From contig JBCCJA010000048.1 in the NCBI GenBank assembly GCA_039045975.1, forward strand, positions 1-31,364: a stretch of 31,364 bases of DNA, read 5' to 3'. The notes under the pieces are model-generated. The model ran no database searches. It was not told the DNA's origin and saw only the letters and a list, made by a program, of their open reading frames with translations. The position numbers and the translations under genes were made by a program. Origin of the DNA: JBCCJA01 sp039045975 (GTDB taxonomy: Bacteria; Planctomycetota; Planctomycetia; Planctomycetales; Planctomycetaceae). This document shows, piece after piece, positions 8,095-16,413 of this stretch; the first letter of the stretch is position 1; each line of letters starts with the position of its first letter.

Positions 8095-9327
8095 ATGTCG
8101 CTCAAAGCTTTGATCGTCGCCTTAGTCGTGGCCGTCACGGTCGGTGGCTTCGCCGCGGATCGTGCGGAAGCACAGGGCCGCCGAAGGTCCTCGGTACTTC
8201 CGGCGGGCATCGGCGAGTACCGGTCGCGGAACTTCGTGCTCCGGACCGACCTGTCGGCCGAAGACGCCGAGGAACTGCTCGACCGGCTCGAAGCGATGCT
8301 CAAGATCGTCTCGGCCTACTGGCGGAAGCCGAACCGGGCCCCGTTGGCGATCGCGGTCGTCGACGACGCCGACCGCTGGCCGTCGCAGGCCCTGCCGCCC
8401 GAAGTATTCGAAAGCGTCTCGCGGGGCGGCGGGATCACTCGCAGCGTCGTCCGCTCGACGCGACGGGGGGTGCCGCTCGACGCGACCGCGACGGCATACG
8501 CGAGTACCCGCGGGGGCACGCCGTTGCATGAGGCGGTCCACGCCTACTGCTACATCAATTTCGGACGTGTCGGGCCGATCTGGTACGCCGAGGGCATGGC
8601 CGAGATGGGCGCCTACTGGGCCGAAGGCGACGCCGCGGTCCACGCCCCCGAGTATGTCTGCCGCTATTTAAGAAACACGCCGATCGCGAGTTTCAACGAG
8701 ATCGTTAACGGCGAGCAGCAGACCGGCGACTCGGGCGAGAAATACGCCTGGCGGTGGGCCTTGTGTCACCTGCTGGCGACGAACCCGAACTACGCCCCGC
8801 GGTTCCGGCCGCTGGGCCTGAACCTGCTCACCGGCCGGCCCGACTCGTTCGAACAGGCCTACGGCACGATGCGACGCGAAATCGAGTTCGAATATCGTCA
8901 ATTCGTCAAGCACGTCGCGCCGGGCTACCGGGCCGACCTGACGGCGTGGGACTGGAAAGAGCGGGCCCGTCCGGTCGCGGCCGGACGCAGCCGACGGGTC
9001 CGCGTGCGGGCCGACGCCGGTTGGCAGCCGGCCGGGATCGAGGTCGCCGTCGGCGAACGCTGGGCCTTCGACTGCGAGGGCACTTGGGACATCGGCCCCG
9101 ACCGCACCACCGACGCCGCCGGCGAGGCCGAGACCACCGCGGGCCGATTGACCGCGGCCGTCTTCGACCCGCGGACTTACACGCTCGGCGAGCCGTTCGA
9201 GATCGGCAGCCTGAAGGAATTCGAGACGCCCGCCGGGGGCCATCTCGTACTCCGCTGCGGCGACGACTGGCGTGATCTCGGCGACAACTCGGGCCGAATC
9301 TCAGTCGACCTGACCCGCGTCCGCTAA
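8095..9327 (+). CDS. Secreted HExxH (gluzincin-like) putative metallopeptidase
   Basis: 410 aa. A signal peptide (MSLKALIVALVVAVTVGGFA, cleavage after AEA at about 26) shows export. HEAVH at 145-149 is an HExxH zinc motif, followed by WYAEGMAEMGAYW (163-175), which supplies a candidate third ligand (E166 or E170) in the spacing of gluzincins such as the DUF1570-type proteins. Cys-containing segments follow (EYVCRYL, WALCHLL). The C-terminal ~125 residues look like a beta-sandwich (GIEVAVGERWAFDCEGTWDIG, then GGHLVLRCGDDWRDLGDNSGRISVDL), similar in layout to LecA/PA-I-type galactose-lectin folds, which suggests carbohydrate or surface binding. Proteolytic activity is inferred from the motif only. 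The gene is divergent from the SDR gene. Confidence 0.8.
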   Translation: MSLKALIVALVVAVTVGGFAADRAEAQGRRRSSVLPAGIGEYRSRNFVLRTDLSAEDAEELLDRLEAMLKIVSAYWRKPNRAPLAIAVVDDADRWPSQALPPEVFESVSRGGGITRSVVRSTRRGVPLDATATAYASTRGGTPLHEAVHAYCYINFGRVGPIWYAEGMAEMGAYWAEGDAAVHAPEYVCRYLRNTPIASFNEIVNGEQQTGDSGEKYAWRWALCHLLATNPNYAPRFRPLGLNLLTGRPDSFEQAYGTMRREIEFEYRQFVKHVAPGYRADLTAWDWKERARPVAAGRSRRVRVRADAGWQPAGIEVAVGERWAFDCEGTWDIGPDRTTDAAGEAETTAGRLTAAVFDPRTYTLGEPFEIGSLKEFETPAGGHLVLRCGDDWRDLGDNSGRISVDLTRVR

Positions 9328-9414
9328 CTATCGGGCAGTCGCGGCTGAAATTTATTTATTGACACCGTCGCACCGGGGACATCACGTCGACGAACGGGGC
9401 GTCGGTCGCGTCAT

Positions 9415-10332
9415 TTATCGGTCGTCGCGCCCGTTTAAAAATTCTACAACCGCCCCGGTCGTCGGGTCGTCCTTCAACCCGAAGTTCCGATTGACCGACG
9501 CGTGTGTCGCGTCGGGGATCGCGACGACCTCGGCCCGTCCGCCTGCGGACCGCAACGCGTCGGCGAGCAGATCGGCCTGCGTCCCGGAGACCTCGCGCGG
9601 CTCGGCGTGAATGATTAAGAAATCGGGGTAGGCCCGCCCGGTGGCGACGTGGGTCACGGGCGACGCCGCCCTTTGGCCGTCTTCATCGGTGCCGAAGACG
9701 GTCGCGTACATCTGTCGGGCGAAGAACCGCGCGTCGGCGTAATTCCGTGGGAGGTCGTAGCCGGCACCGTCGAGCAGCACGACGCCGGCGAGATCGGCCG
9801 GCTCCAAGTCGTGCGCGGCGAGGTAGGTCGCGTCGGTCGCGACAAGCGCCGCAAGGTGGGCCCCGGCCGAGTGCCCCATCACGGTGATGCGGGCCGGGTC
9901 GCCGCCGTACTCTGTGACACGTGTATGGAGCCATGCGACGGCGGCGGCGACGTCGGCGGCCTGCTCGCGGAAGTCGACTTCGGGGTGCAGGCGGTAGTTC
10001 GCACTGGCGAAGATCGCGCCGCGGCCGGTCGCGAACACGCCGGGCTTGCCCTGCACGCCGGTCTTATCCCCGAACCGCCAGGCACCGCCGTGGACGAACA
10101 GGACGACCTCCCGTCGGTCGCCCGACGCGGCGGCCTCGGGCGAATAGAGGTCGAGCTTCTGTCGGGCGTGTCCGTCCGCCACATACGGCAGGTCGGCGTG
10201 CGTCGCGGACATGACGCGGGCGCCCTGCGCCATCGCGACCCGGGCCGTCATCACCGCCGTCGCCCGGTCGCCGACTACGAGACAGGCCACGAGGAGCAGA
10301 CGCTTCAGCACGCGCATCATCAGAAAGTCCAT
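9415..10332 (-). CDS. Exported alpha/beta hydrolase (carboxylesterase-like)
   Basis: 305 aa from ATG 10332; nearby ATGs at 10320 and 10317 are equally possible and give a shorter signal peptide (M-R-V-L-K-R-L-L-L-V-A-C-L-V-V). The upstream ATG at 10386 adds a segment with no signal-peptide character. The fold is clear: the oxyanion HGGAW (about 81-85), the nucleophile elbow GHSAG (S about 155) and the C-terminal histidine in DATHASVN. The acid residue normally in an HGDxD context reads HAEPREV here, so either the Glu serves or a neighbour does. It matches the BD-FAE / hormone-sensitive-lipase-like esterases often secreted by planctomycetes for polysaccharide deacetylation, but no substrate is shown. 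Confidence 0.85.
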   Translation of the reverse strand: MDFLMMRVLKRLLLVACLVVGDRATAVMTARVAMAQGARVMSATHADLPYVADGHARQKLDLYSPEAAASGDRREVVLFVHGGAWRFGDKTGVQGKPGVFATGRGAIFASANYRLHPEVDFREQAADVAAAVAWLHTRVTEYGGDPARITVMGHSAGAHLAALVATDATYLAAHDLEPADLAGVVLLDGAGYDLPRNYADARFFARQMYATVFGTDEDGQRAASPVTHVATGRAYPDFLIIHAEPREVSGTQADLLADALRSAGGRAEVVAIPDATHASVNRNFGLKDDPTTGAVVEFLNGRDDR

Positions 10333-10540
10333 GGGACCGCAGGGCACTGTCGATTTAACCCCGTGTCCACCGCGGGGGTTCGGCACTTTTCGTGAGAGCC
10401 GGTCGCGATCGCCAAACCACGGCAGTGACTCTCACCGAAGAACGGCCACACGCATCAAAAAGTGTTTGACTCATCGGCTTGAGCGGACACGATGCGTGCG
10501 GGCCAGAAAGTCACTCCGCGTCCGCCCGGGGGCACGCGTC

Positions 10541-11494
10541 ATGCGTCGCGGCTTCACTCTGGTCGAGCTGCTCGTCGTCATCGCGATCGTCGGCACGCTC
10601 GTCGCGCTGCTCCTGCCCGCGGTGCAGACCGCGCGGGAGGCGGCCCGGCGGACCGCGTGCGTGAACAACCTCAAGCAGATCGGGCTGGCGGTCCACAACT
10701 ACGTCGACAGCCACATCGTCGTCCCGCCGAGCAGCACCGACGACGTCGAAAAAGGCGTATGGATCGGCAACGGCATCTCGGGCGACCCGTTCGACTTTCA
10801 TCTGCACAGCTGGCTCGGCCTGATCCTGCCGCAGCTCGAACTCGGCACCCTGCGGGACACGATCGACTACGACGTCAGCGTGTACGACGCGGCCAACCTG
10901 CCGGCGGCGGCCGAGGTGATCTCCGTCTATCGCTGCCCGTCGTTCAGCGGGCCCGACCACACGTCGGAGCCGAAGTACGCCGACCTGCACCCGACGCTCG
11001 ACGACCAATGGGCGCTGGCGAATTACATCGGCATCGGCGCGACGACCGCCGTCCGGTTCTGGCGGGACCCCGACGGCGTCTTGTTCCCGACCCGCGTGAC
11101 CGACGGCGACAACGGCGACGTCGTCGTCCGGCTCAAAGACGTCACCGACGGGCTATCGAACACGCTGATGGCGGCCGAGACCCGCGAACGGTCGGCGACG
11201 GTCTGGATCGACGGCACGATCTCGAGCTTCCCGGGCCGGCCCTTCAGCAACCTCGGCGCCGACGACCACGCGATCGACGCACTGCCGCTCAATTACACGC
11301 CGTTCTTCGACGACGCCGGGTTCTACAGCGGCACGTACATCGACTGTGCGTGGGGCCAATCGAGCGAGCACCCGGGCGGGGTCAACCACCTGCTCTGTGA
11401 CGGGTCGGTCCACTTCCTCAGCGACACGATGGACGACGACCTTTACGAAGCGATGTGCTCCCGCTCCGGCGGCGAGGTGATCGGTGAGTTCTGA
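10541..11494 (+). CDS. DUF1559 prepilin-type surface protein
   Basis: 317 aa from ATG 10541. The N-terminus R-R-G-F-T-L-V-E-L-L-V-V-I-A-I is a type IV prepilin/pseudopilin signal: cleavage after G, with F as the first mature residue and E at mature position 5. The membrane helix runs to ALLLPAVQ. AREAARRTACVNNLKQIGLAVHNY is the conserved planctomycete helix. Near the end, EHPGGVNHLLCDGSVHF is the H-x9-DG motif (H, nine residues, D-G). These proteins form a large planctomycete family, thought to be pseudopilin-like envelope proteins. The longer frame starting at 10211 overlaps the hydrolase gene antisense and was rejected. The HEAT lipoprotein gene begins inside its last codons (11-bp overlap). 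Confidence 0.93.
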   Translation: MRRGFTLVELLVVIAIVGTLVALLLPAVQTAREAARRTACVNNLKQIGLAVHNYVDSHIVVPPSSTDDVEKGVWIGNGISGDPFDFHLHSWLGLILPQLELGTLRDTIDYDVSVYDAANLPAAAEVISVYRCPSFSGPDHTSEPKYADLHPTLDDQWALANYIGIGATTAVRFWRDPDGVLFPTRVTDGDNGDVVVRLKDVTDGLSNTLMAAETRERSATVWIDGTISSFPGRPFSNLGADDHAIDALPLNYTPFFDDAGFYSGTYIDCAWGQSSEHPGGVNHLLCDGSVHFLSDTMDDDLYEAMCSRSGGEVIGEF

Positions 11495-12221
11495 GCCCGT
11501 CGCGGCAAAGCGGGCCGAGAGCGACTCCGCGGTGACTGCGGTATCGCCGAGCGTCGTCCGCGGGCCGACCTCGTCGCGTCGGCGGTCGATCCGATTCCTG
11601 GCGTGCGCGGTAACCGGCGGACTGTTTTGCCTGACGGGCTGCGGCGATCCCCACGCGGCCGAGATCGAGGCGCTCGCGTCTGCGTCGCCGGAGGACCGGC
11701 GTGACGCCGTGCTCGCGCTCCGCCGCGTGGACGGCCCGATCACTGACGCGGTCGTCGGTGCCCTCGTCGTCGCGACGACCGACGCCGACCCCGCCGTCGC
11801 GGGCGGGGCCCTCGACGCGCTCGCCGACCGCCGGCCCGGGCCGGAGATAGACGCGGCGATCCTCGCGGCCGTCGCCGACACACGCCGGCGTGTCGCCCTG
11901 ACCGCCGCGACGACCGCAGCCCGACGCGGCGTCGCCGACGAAGGCGTCATCGCCGTACTCGCCCGCGAGGCCGCCGGAGGCGAGATCGCCGCCGTTATCG
12001 CGCTCGGCCAAGCCGGGCCGGCCGCCGCGTCCGCGTTGCCGACGCTCACCCGGATCGTCACCCGCGGCGACGTCGCGTTGCTGCGGACCCAGTCGGCCGT
12101 CGCGATCGGGCTGATCGGGGCGGACGAGGCGACGCGACAGGTCCTGGAACGGGTCGTTCCGCAGACGTCGGGAACGCTCCGCGCGGCGCTCCAGGAGTCG
12201 CTCGCCATTCCGACCGACTGA
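11484..12221 (+). CDS. HEAT-repeat lipoprotein
   Basis: 245 aa from GTG 11484, which overlaps the preceding DUF1559 stop by 11 bp and so implies coupling. A basic stretch (SSRRRSIR) and a hydrophobic helix lead to a lipobox L-T-G-C at C53, so the protein is probably lipid-anchored. The 52-residue lead before the cysteine is long; an internal GTG (V17) would shorten it. The rest is made of alpha-helical repeats of the HEAT/PBS-lyase type: alternating pairs such as DRRDAVLALRRV, DPAVAGGALDALADRR and DVALLRTQSAVAIGLIGADE. Such repeats are protein-binding scaffolds. It may interact with the DUF1559 product, which is an inference from the overlap alone. Confidence 0.8.
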   Translation: MSSEPVAAKRAESDSAVTAVSPSVVRGPTSSRRRSIRFLACAVTGGLFCLTGCGDPHAAEIEALASASPEDRRDAVLALRRVDGPITDAVVGALVVATTDADPAVAGGALDALADRRPGPEIDAAILAAVADTRRRVALTAATTAARRGVADEGVIAVLAREAAGGEIAAVIALGQAGPAAASALPTLTRIVTRGDVALLRTQSAVAIGLIGADEATRQVLERVVPQTSGTLRAALQESLAIPTD

Positions 12222-12369
12222 TTCTCGCCGATCGACGCCGTCGGCATCATCACCGCGGTCGACCATCGGCGGTGGTTCTCAGAAAATCAAAATTTCGACG
12301 AAAAAGCGTGTTTCGATCGGGTCACCCCGTGACGTAACTGAGTGACTCCGTTCGTAACGCCCCGCGACT

Positions 12370-12933
12370 ATGCCCGCGTTGACCGCCTACGACGCATCGG
12401 CCGGGCCGGGAGATACCGACAGGGAAGCCCGCTTCGTCGAGGCTTTCGAGTCTTCGTCTCGCGAGGTGTTCGCGTGCGTGCTGTCGGTGCTCCCGGACCG
12501 GAGTGAGGCGGACGACGTCTTTCAGGACGTCTGCGCGGTTTTGTGGCGGAAGTTCGACGAGTTCGAGGCGGGCACGAGCTTCACGCGTTGGGCCTGTGCC
12601 GTCGCGTTCCGCGAGGCCAAAGCCCACGCGAGGCGACGGAGGCGACGCGGATCGGTGCGGCTCGACGAAGCCGCCTTGCTGCGGGTCGAAGTCGTCCGTG
12701 CCGCGGCCAGCGAGCTGCTCGAGTTGAAGCGGGAAATGCTCACCGAGTGTCTCGGAAAGCTGTCCGAAACGGACCGTGCGTTGTTGAACGAGTTTTACGC
12801 GGAAAACGTGACCGCCGCGGAGTACGCACAGCGGCACGGACGCTCGAAAGACGGCGTCTACGTGAAGCTCGGCCGGTTGCGACGTCGGCTCTTCGACTGC
12901 GTCCAACGGGGACTCGGGGGGGCCGCGAAATGA
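12370..12933 (+). CDS. ECF-like sigma factor, Rhodopirellula/Verrucomicrobium type
   Basis: 187 aa. Region 2 is visible as FVEAFESSSREVFACVLSVL followed by DVFQDVCAVLWRKFDEF, then W-A-C-A-V-A-F-R-E-A-K. Region 4 is LSETDRALLNEFYAENVTAAEYAQRHGRSKDGVYVKLGRLRRRL, a helix-turn-helix that would read the -35 element. A short acidic-basic linker lies between. The downstream gene overlaps by 4 bp (ATGA) and encodes a FecR-like membrane protein, the usual partner of this sigma type in planctomycetes. A perfect inverted repeat (GTCAC-CCC-GTGAC, 12321-12333) lies 36 bp upstream of the start and may be a control site. Its likely targets include the downstream DUF1559 gene, by inference. Confidence 0.93.
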   Translation: MPALTAYDASAGPGDTDREARFVEAFESSSREVFACVLSVLPDRSEADDVFQDVCAVLWRKFDEFEAGTSFTRWACAVAFREAKAHARRRRRRGSVRLDEAALLRVEVVRAAASELLELKREMLTECLGKLSETDRALLNEFYAENVTAAEYAQRHGRSKDGVYVKLGRLRRRLFDCVQRGLGGAAK

Positions 12934-14270
12934 GCGAGCCCGCCGTCGATAGACAGGAAGTACTCCGGCTGACCGAATCGTTCTGTGCCGGCCGGGCGAA
13001 TGACGCCGACGCGGAACGCCTGTCCGATTTGATCTGCGGCGACGTCCGCTGGGCCCAGCTGTATGTCGAATACATCGACCTGCACGCCGAGCTGGCGGAG
13101 ACGATCGGGCCTTCCGGGGCGACGACCTTGGCGACGGCCGTCGCCGGGGAGGGCCGGCAGCCCTCGCGGTCACGTGGGTGGCACGCGATCGCGTTCGCGG
13201 CCGCCGCAGCGGCATGCGTCACCTTAATTTCAACACTCGCATTGGTCGATATCGGCGGCGGGATCCCGCGTGCGGTCGCCGGCCGGGTCACGTCAATCTC
13301 GGACGGGGCGGCCTTCGATGGCGACCCGCCCGTGCTCGGCGAGATCTTGCGGGACGGGGCCGGCATCAAGATCGAAGACGGTTTCCTGACGGTCACGTTG
13401 GGCGACGGCGTAAAGCTCGACGTCGTCGGGCCGACGAAGATGACGGTCGAGAACGACGGGCGGGTCAGCCTGCGGGCGGGCCTCGTCGCCGGCAGGGTCG
13501 GGGAAGCTGGCCGCGGCTTTACGGTCGCGACCGAAGACGCCGACGTCGTCGACCTCGGCACGCGATTCCTGGTTCACAAGGATCAGAGCGTCGGCACCGT
13601 CGTCCGGGTCGAAGAGGGCCGTGTCGAAGCGAGGCTTAAAGACCGCGGCGGCTCCGCGGTACGCGTCATCGATTTAATCGCCGGACAGACCGCGAAGCTC
13701 AATGTCTACAACGAGACCGCCGAACAGACCGCCGACGTCTTCGACTTCCGCGACCGTTACGAAATCGTCCGCCAGTCGAAAGGGGAGATCGAGAGATTCT
13801 CTGGGTCCGCCCGACCGGTCATTTGGTCCGGATACGAGCTGGCCGAGGGTGATTTCTTAACGGGAGGCTCCGTTTACGTCATCCCTGAGAGGCGCCAGGT
13901 TGTAGCCGATTCCGCTGTGCATTCAGCCGACATCGTCCGCATTCCGGACGAAGACACGCTTGTCGACAGCTATTTATTCCACTTCGATTTCAACGAAGCG
14001 GACGGTCACGTCTATCAGACGGGACGCGGGTCGGTCACGTTCGGCTCGGACGTCGTCGCGATCATTACCGACGCCGCGGGCTTGCGTGAGACCGACGGCG
14101 TTTACGGTCTTGAGCGGGGAACGTTCGACACGGCGGATCATCGCGGTATCGAGACGGAAACTGACTCTGTAACCGTTTCCGACGACGGCCGAACGGTCGC
14201 GTTCGACATCGATGCCGAATCGGGCCGCGTGCTCGACGAGTTCCGAGTCCTGGTCCTGTCGGCCCCATAA
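12930..14270 (+). CDS. FecR-like membrane protein, probable anti-sigma partner
   Basis: 446 aa from ATG 12930, overlapping the sigma gene by ATGA. Residues 1-80 form a cytoplasmic part of the type that binds sigma region 2/4 (EVLRLTESFCAGRANDADAERLSDL). A single membrane helix at about 85-107 precedes a FecR domain (about 115-235, with GDGVKLDVVGPTKMTVENDGRVSLRAGLVAGRV and the D-L-G-T-R-F signature near 208-213). The C-terminal 90-100 residues form a beta-rich, acidic extracytoplasmic domain with HFDFNEAD and SVTVSDDGRTVAFDIDAE, resembling the sandwich domains of secreted PEP-CTERM-type proteins. The topology suggests sensing outside and sigma control inside. That role is inferred from position and domain order, not shown by sequence alone. 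Confidence 0.87.
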   Translation: MSEPAVDRQEVLRLTESFCAGRANDADAERLSDLICGDVRWAQLYVEYIDLHAELAETIGPSGATTLATAVAGEGRQPSRSRGWHAIAFAAAAAACVTLISTLALVDIGGGIPRAVAGRVTSISDGAAFDGDPPVLGEILRDGAGIKIEDGFLTVTLGDGVKLDVVGPTKMTVENDGRVSLRAGLVAGRVGEAGRGFTVATEDADVVDLGTRFLVHKDQSVGTVVRVEEGRVEARLKDRGGSAVRVIDLIAGQTAKLNVYNETAEQTADVFDFRDRYEIVRQSKGEIERFSGSARPVIWSGYELAEGDFLTGGSVYVIPERRQVVADSAVHSADIVRIPDEDTLVDSYLFHFDFNEADGHVYQTGRGSVTFGSDVVAIITDAAGLRETDGVYGLERGTFDTADHRGIETETDSVTVSDDGRTVAFDIDAESGRVLDEFRVLVLSAP

Positions 14271-14331
14271 GTCACTGTCTGTTGTGCTTCCTTTCGGTCT
14301 GCTCTTCAATCTCGTTCGAGAAAGGTCGGTC

Positions 14332-15498
14332 ATGCTTTCTACAACAAAGCTTCGCCGAGGCTTCACTCTTATTGAGCTGCTCGTTGTCATCGCGATCATC
14401 GCGATCATCGTCGCCCTGTTGCTTCCGGCCGTGCAGCAGGCCCGCGAGGCGGCGCGTCGCACGAGCTGCAAGAACAATCTCAAGCAACTCGGTCTCGCAC
14501 TGCACAATTACCATGACGTTTATTCCCGCCTCCCGGCGGGCGTATCGGCACGGATTGTTTCGAGCGGCAACGTGATCACGGGGCCGATGGAAAACCACTG
14601 CTTAGCTGCGTTGAACGACGGCGCCACGAGGCAGCCGTGCTGGACCTGGTCGGCGGCGATTCTGCCGTTCATCGAGGAGACACAACTGTACGAGACGCTC
14701 GGTGTCGGCACCCGCAGTGCGGCCGAGATGGCCTTGGCGGCCTCCCCGACGGCGACAGGCGGCCCCGAGCTTCGCGAAGTATTGGCCCGACCCTTGGATA
14801 CGTTCCGCTGCCCCTCGGACACCGGTCCGCCCGCGAACGACCAGTACTCGCTCGTCACCGGTTTCGGGGGGATTTTCGAGCGGACTCGTCCTCAAGACGA
14901 CGTCGCTAATAGAGCCCCCGTCGCCGTCTCATCATACTCGGCGTGTAATAACTCGGACTGGATCGTGCCGGCGGGACCGCCCAGTTTCCTCATTACCAAC
15001 GCGGGCACTGGTACGGATTGCCCACAACACATGAACATGGCGGACGGGGCTTTTAGCACGGGAATCTATCGGCGATTCGCCGAGTTCACAGACGGCCTCA
15101 GTAATACGTTCATGCTCGGAGAAAAAGCTTACGGCCGGAACATTCAGGGAACGGCCAATCTTGAGCAAACGTATGGCGGAGTGCTTTACGTCGCCGCCAT
15201 CCAGAACTTCAATGACAGGGCCACCGGCGTTTACACCGTCGGCCGCAACGGAATTAACTTCAGCGCGAGCACGCCCGGCGTTTCCGGTCGGGACGCGAGG
15301 ATGTCTCCGGGAAGCCTACACCCCGGCGGGTGCCAGTTCGTGCTCGGAGACGGATCGGTCCGCTTCATCAGTGAAAATATTTTCAACGATCTGTCCGACA
15401 ACGGGACTGCCGACGACCTCATGATCGACGGGCAGCAGAACTCCGTTCTCGAAGCGTTATTCGCACGCAATGACGGACGCGTTTTAGACAGCTTTTAA
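14332..15498 (+). CDS. DUF1559 prepilin-type surface protein (sigma-linked)
   Basis: 388 aa from ATG 14332, preceded by A-G-A-A-A-G-G at a usable distance, so the longer frame starting at 14212 was not used. The N-terminus is a prepilin signal (R-R-G-F-T-L-I-E-L-L-V-V-I-A-I-I), followed by AREAARRTSCKNNLKQLGLALHNYHD and, near the C-terminus, the H-x9-DG motif HPGGCQFVLGDGSVRF. Four Cys-containing loops in the middle (HCLAAL, RQPCWTW, TFRCPSD, SACNNS) may form disulfides outside the cell. It follows the FecR gene by 61 bp. It is probably an envelope protein whose expression belongs to the sigma/FecR unit. Compared with the copy at 10541 its N-terminus is close and its central region is different. 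Confidence 0.94.
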   Translation: MLSTTKLRRGFTLIELLVVIAIIAIIVALLLPAVQQAREAARRTSCKNNLKQLGLALHNYHDVYSRLPAGVSARIVSSGNVITGPMENHCLAALNDGATRQPCWTWSAAILPFIEETQLYETLGVGTRSAAEMALAASPTATGGPELREVLARPLDTFRCPSDTGPPANDQYSLVTGFGGIFERTRPQDDVANRAPVAVSSYSACNNSDWIVPAGPPSFLITNAGTGTDCPQHMNMADGAFSTGIYRRFAEFTDGLSNTFMLGEKAYGRNIQGTANLEQTYGGVLYVAAIQNFNDRATGVYTVGRNGINFSASTPGVSGRDARMSPGSLHPGGCQFVLGDGSVRFISENIFNDLSDNGTADDLMIDGQQNSVLEALFARNDGRVLDSF

Positions 15499-15516
15499 GG
15501 CAACTTGATGCCTGAC

Positions 15517-15569
15517 AGAAGGGCCGTGCCGTGATCTCGACGGCACGGTCCTTCTCAAAGCTTTTGAGA
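15517..15569 (+). terminator. Strong hairpin terminator after DUF1559 gene
   Basis: A 16-bp stem (15517-15532 with 15540-15555, one G-U pair) encloses a 7-nt loop. A second, overlapping stem follows (TCTCAAA at 15553-15559 with TTTGAGA at 15563-15569). The first hairpin begins 18 bases after the stop codon, fitting a transcription end or attenuator before the lipoprotein gene. There is no long T-run, so factor-independent termination is not certain. Confidence 0.6.
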
Positions 15570-15662
15570 GTTCTGTCGGACGAGAAGATCTAACGCCGAG
15601 TCGACGCCGGTTTCTGCGGCGGCGACGGCTTTCCCGAAAACGCCCGGCTGGGGAATGACGAC

Positions 15663-16145
15663 ATGTTACTGCCTCTTCGCTCTTGTATGGCGGGACTTTT
15701 GCTCGCATCCGTCACAACACTCACCGTCGGCTGTGCGGACGAAGATTTTCGCTTCGCGCGGGTCTCAGGCCGGGTGACGGTCGGAGGCGAGCCCGCCGGT
15801 GGCGTGGCCGTGCGTTTCTCTCCGAAAGCCGAAGTCGTTGATGATATGAAGCCGCCCATTTCGATCGGAGTCACCGACGCGGAGGGTTACTACAAACTCA
15901 CCTCGTCGGTCGGCCAGGGCCGGCCGGGCGCGTTCGTGGGCGAGCATTCCGTCACTTTTACCGGAGCAGAGGACTACTACGCCGGCTTAGACGATGAGCA
16001 ACTGGAAAACGAACGGGCGAGAGGTGGCATCATCCCGACTCATCTATTGGTCGCTCCCGATAAAAACAGAACGACATTTACCGTTGAAAGCGGGGGCCAT
16101 TCGGACATCGATTTCGACCTAGAAGGAAAACCTTTCGGTCGATAA
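15663..16145 (+). CDS. Planctomycete lipoprotein with carboxypeptidase-regulatory-like fold
   Basis: 160 aa. The signal peptide ends in a lipobox L-T-V-G-C (C24), so the mature protein begins at Cys and is lipid-anchored. The mature part reads as a transthyretin/CarboxypepD-regulatory-like beta-sandwich: FARVSGRVTVGGEPAGGVAVRFSP, then SIGVTDAEGYYKLTS, then EHSVTFTG, and a closing GGHSDIDFDLEGK. Short lipoproteins with this fold are repeatedly found directly downstream of DUF1559 genes in planctomycetes, and this one keeps that order. A role in anchoring or assembling the neighbouring surface protein is an inference. The gap to the DUF1559 gene contains a hairpin, so it may have separate or attenuated expression. 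Confidence 0.85.
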   Translation: MLLPLRSCMAGLLLASVTTLTVGCADEDFRFARVSGRVTVGGEPAGGVAVRFSPKAEVVDDMKPPISIGVTDAEGYYKLTSSVGQGRPGAFVGEHSVTFTGAEDYYAGLDDEQLENERARGGIIPTHLLVAPDKNRTTFTVESGGHSDIDFDLEGKPFGR

Positions 16146-16297
16146 AGGCGATCAAAGTATTTATTTCACTGAAGCGAAGACCTGTCCGAAAGCGGTGCTT
16201 AAGCGGAAAGTGAGTCGAGTCGTAATCGGACAGCGGCCCGGAAGGTGCGGCAGTCCTTGCGTCGAGCAGTTTGCGGGTTGCCGTCTTCCGTTATCCG

Positions 16298-16331
16298 GAC
16301 AATCGTCAATCAGATTGTCGCTCTACAGCGA
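16298..16331. terminator. Nested hairpins between convergent genes
   Basis: GACAATC (16298-16304) pairs with GATTGTC (16313-16319) around an 8-nt loop, and TCGCT (16318-16322) pairs with AGCGA (16327-16331) around CTAC, followed by TAAAAC. The pair sits between the convergent lipoprotein and ArsM-like genes, where an end signal is expected. The stems are short and support is moderate. The rest of 16146-16413 shows no gene. Confidence 0.4.
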
Positions 16332-16413
16332 TAAAACCTTACTAAGCGCAGCACGGCCTTGGCGGATAGTGTGATCTGCATGACCGCCAGCGGCCGTGGT
16401 CACCCAGGCAGCC

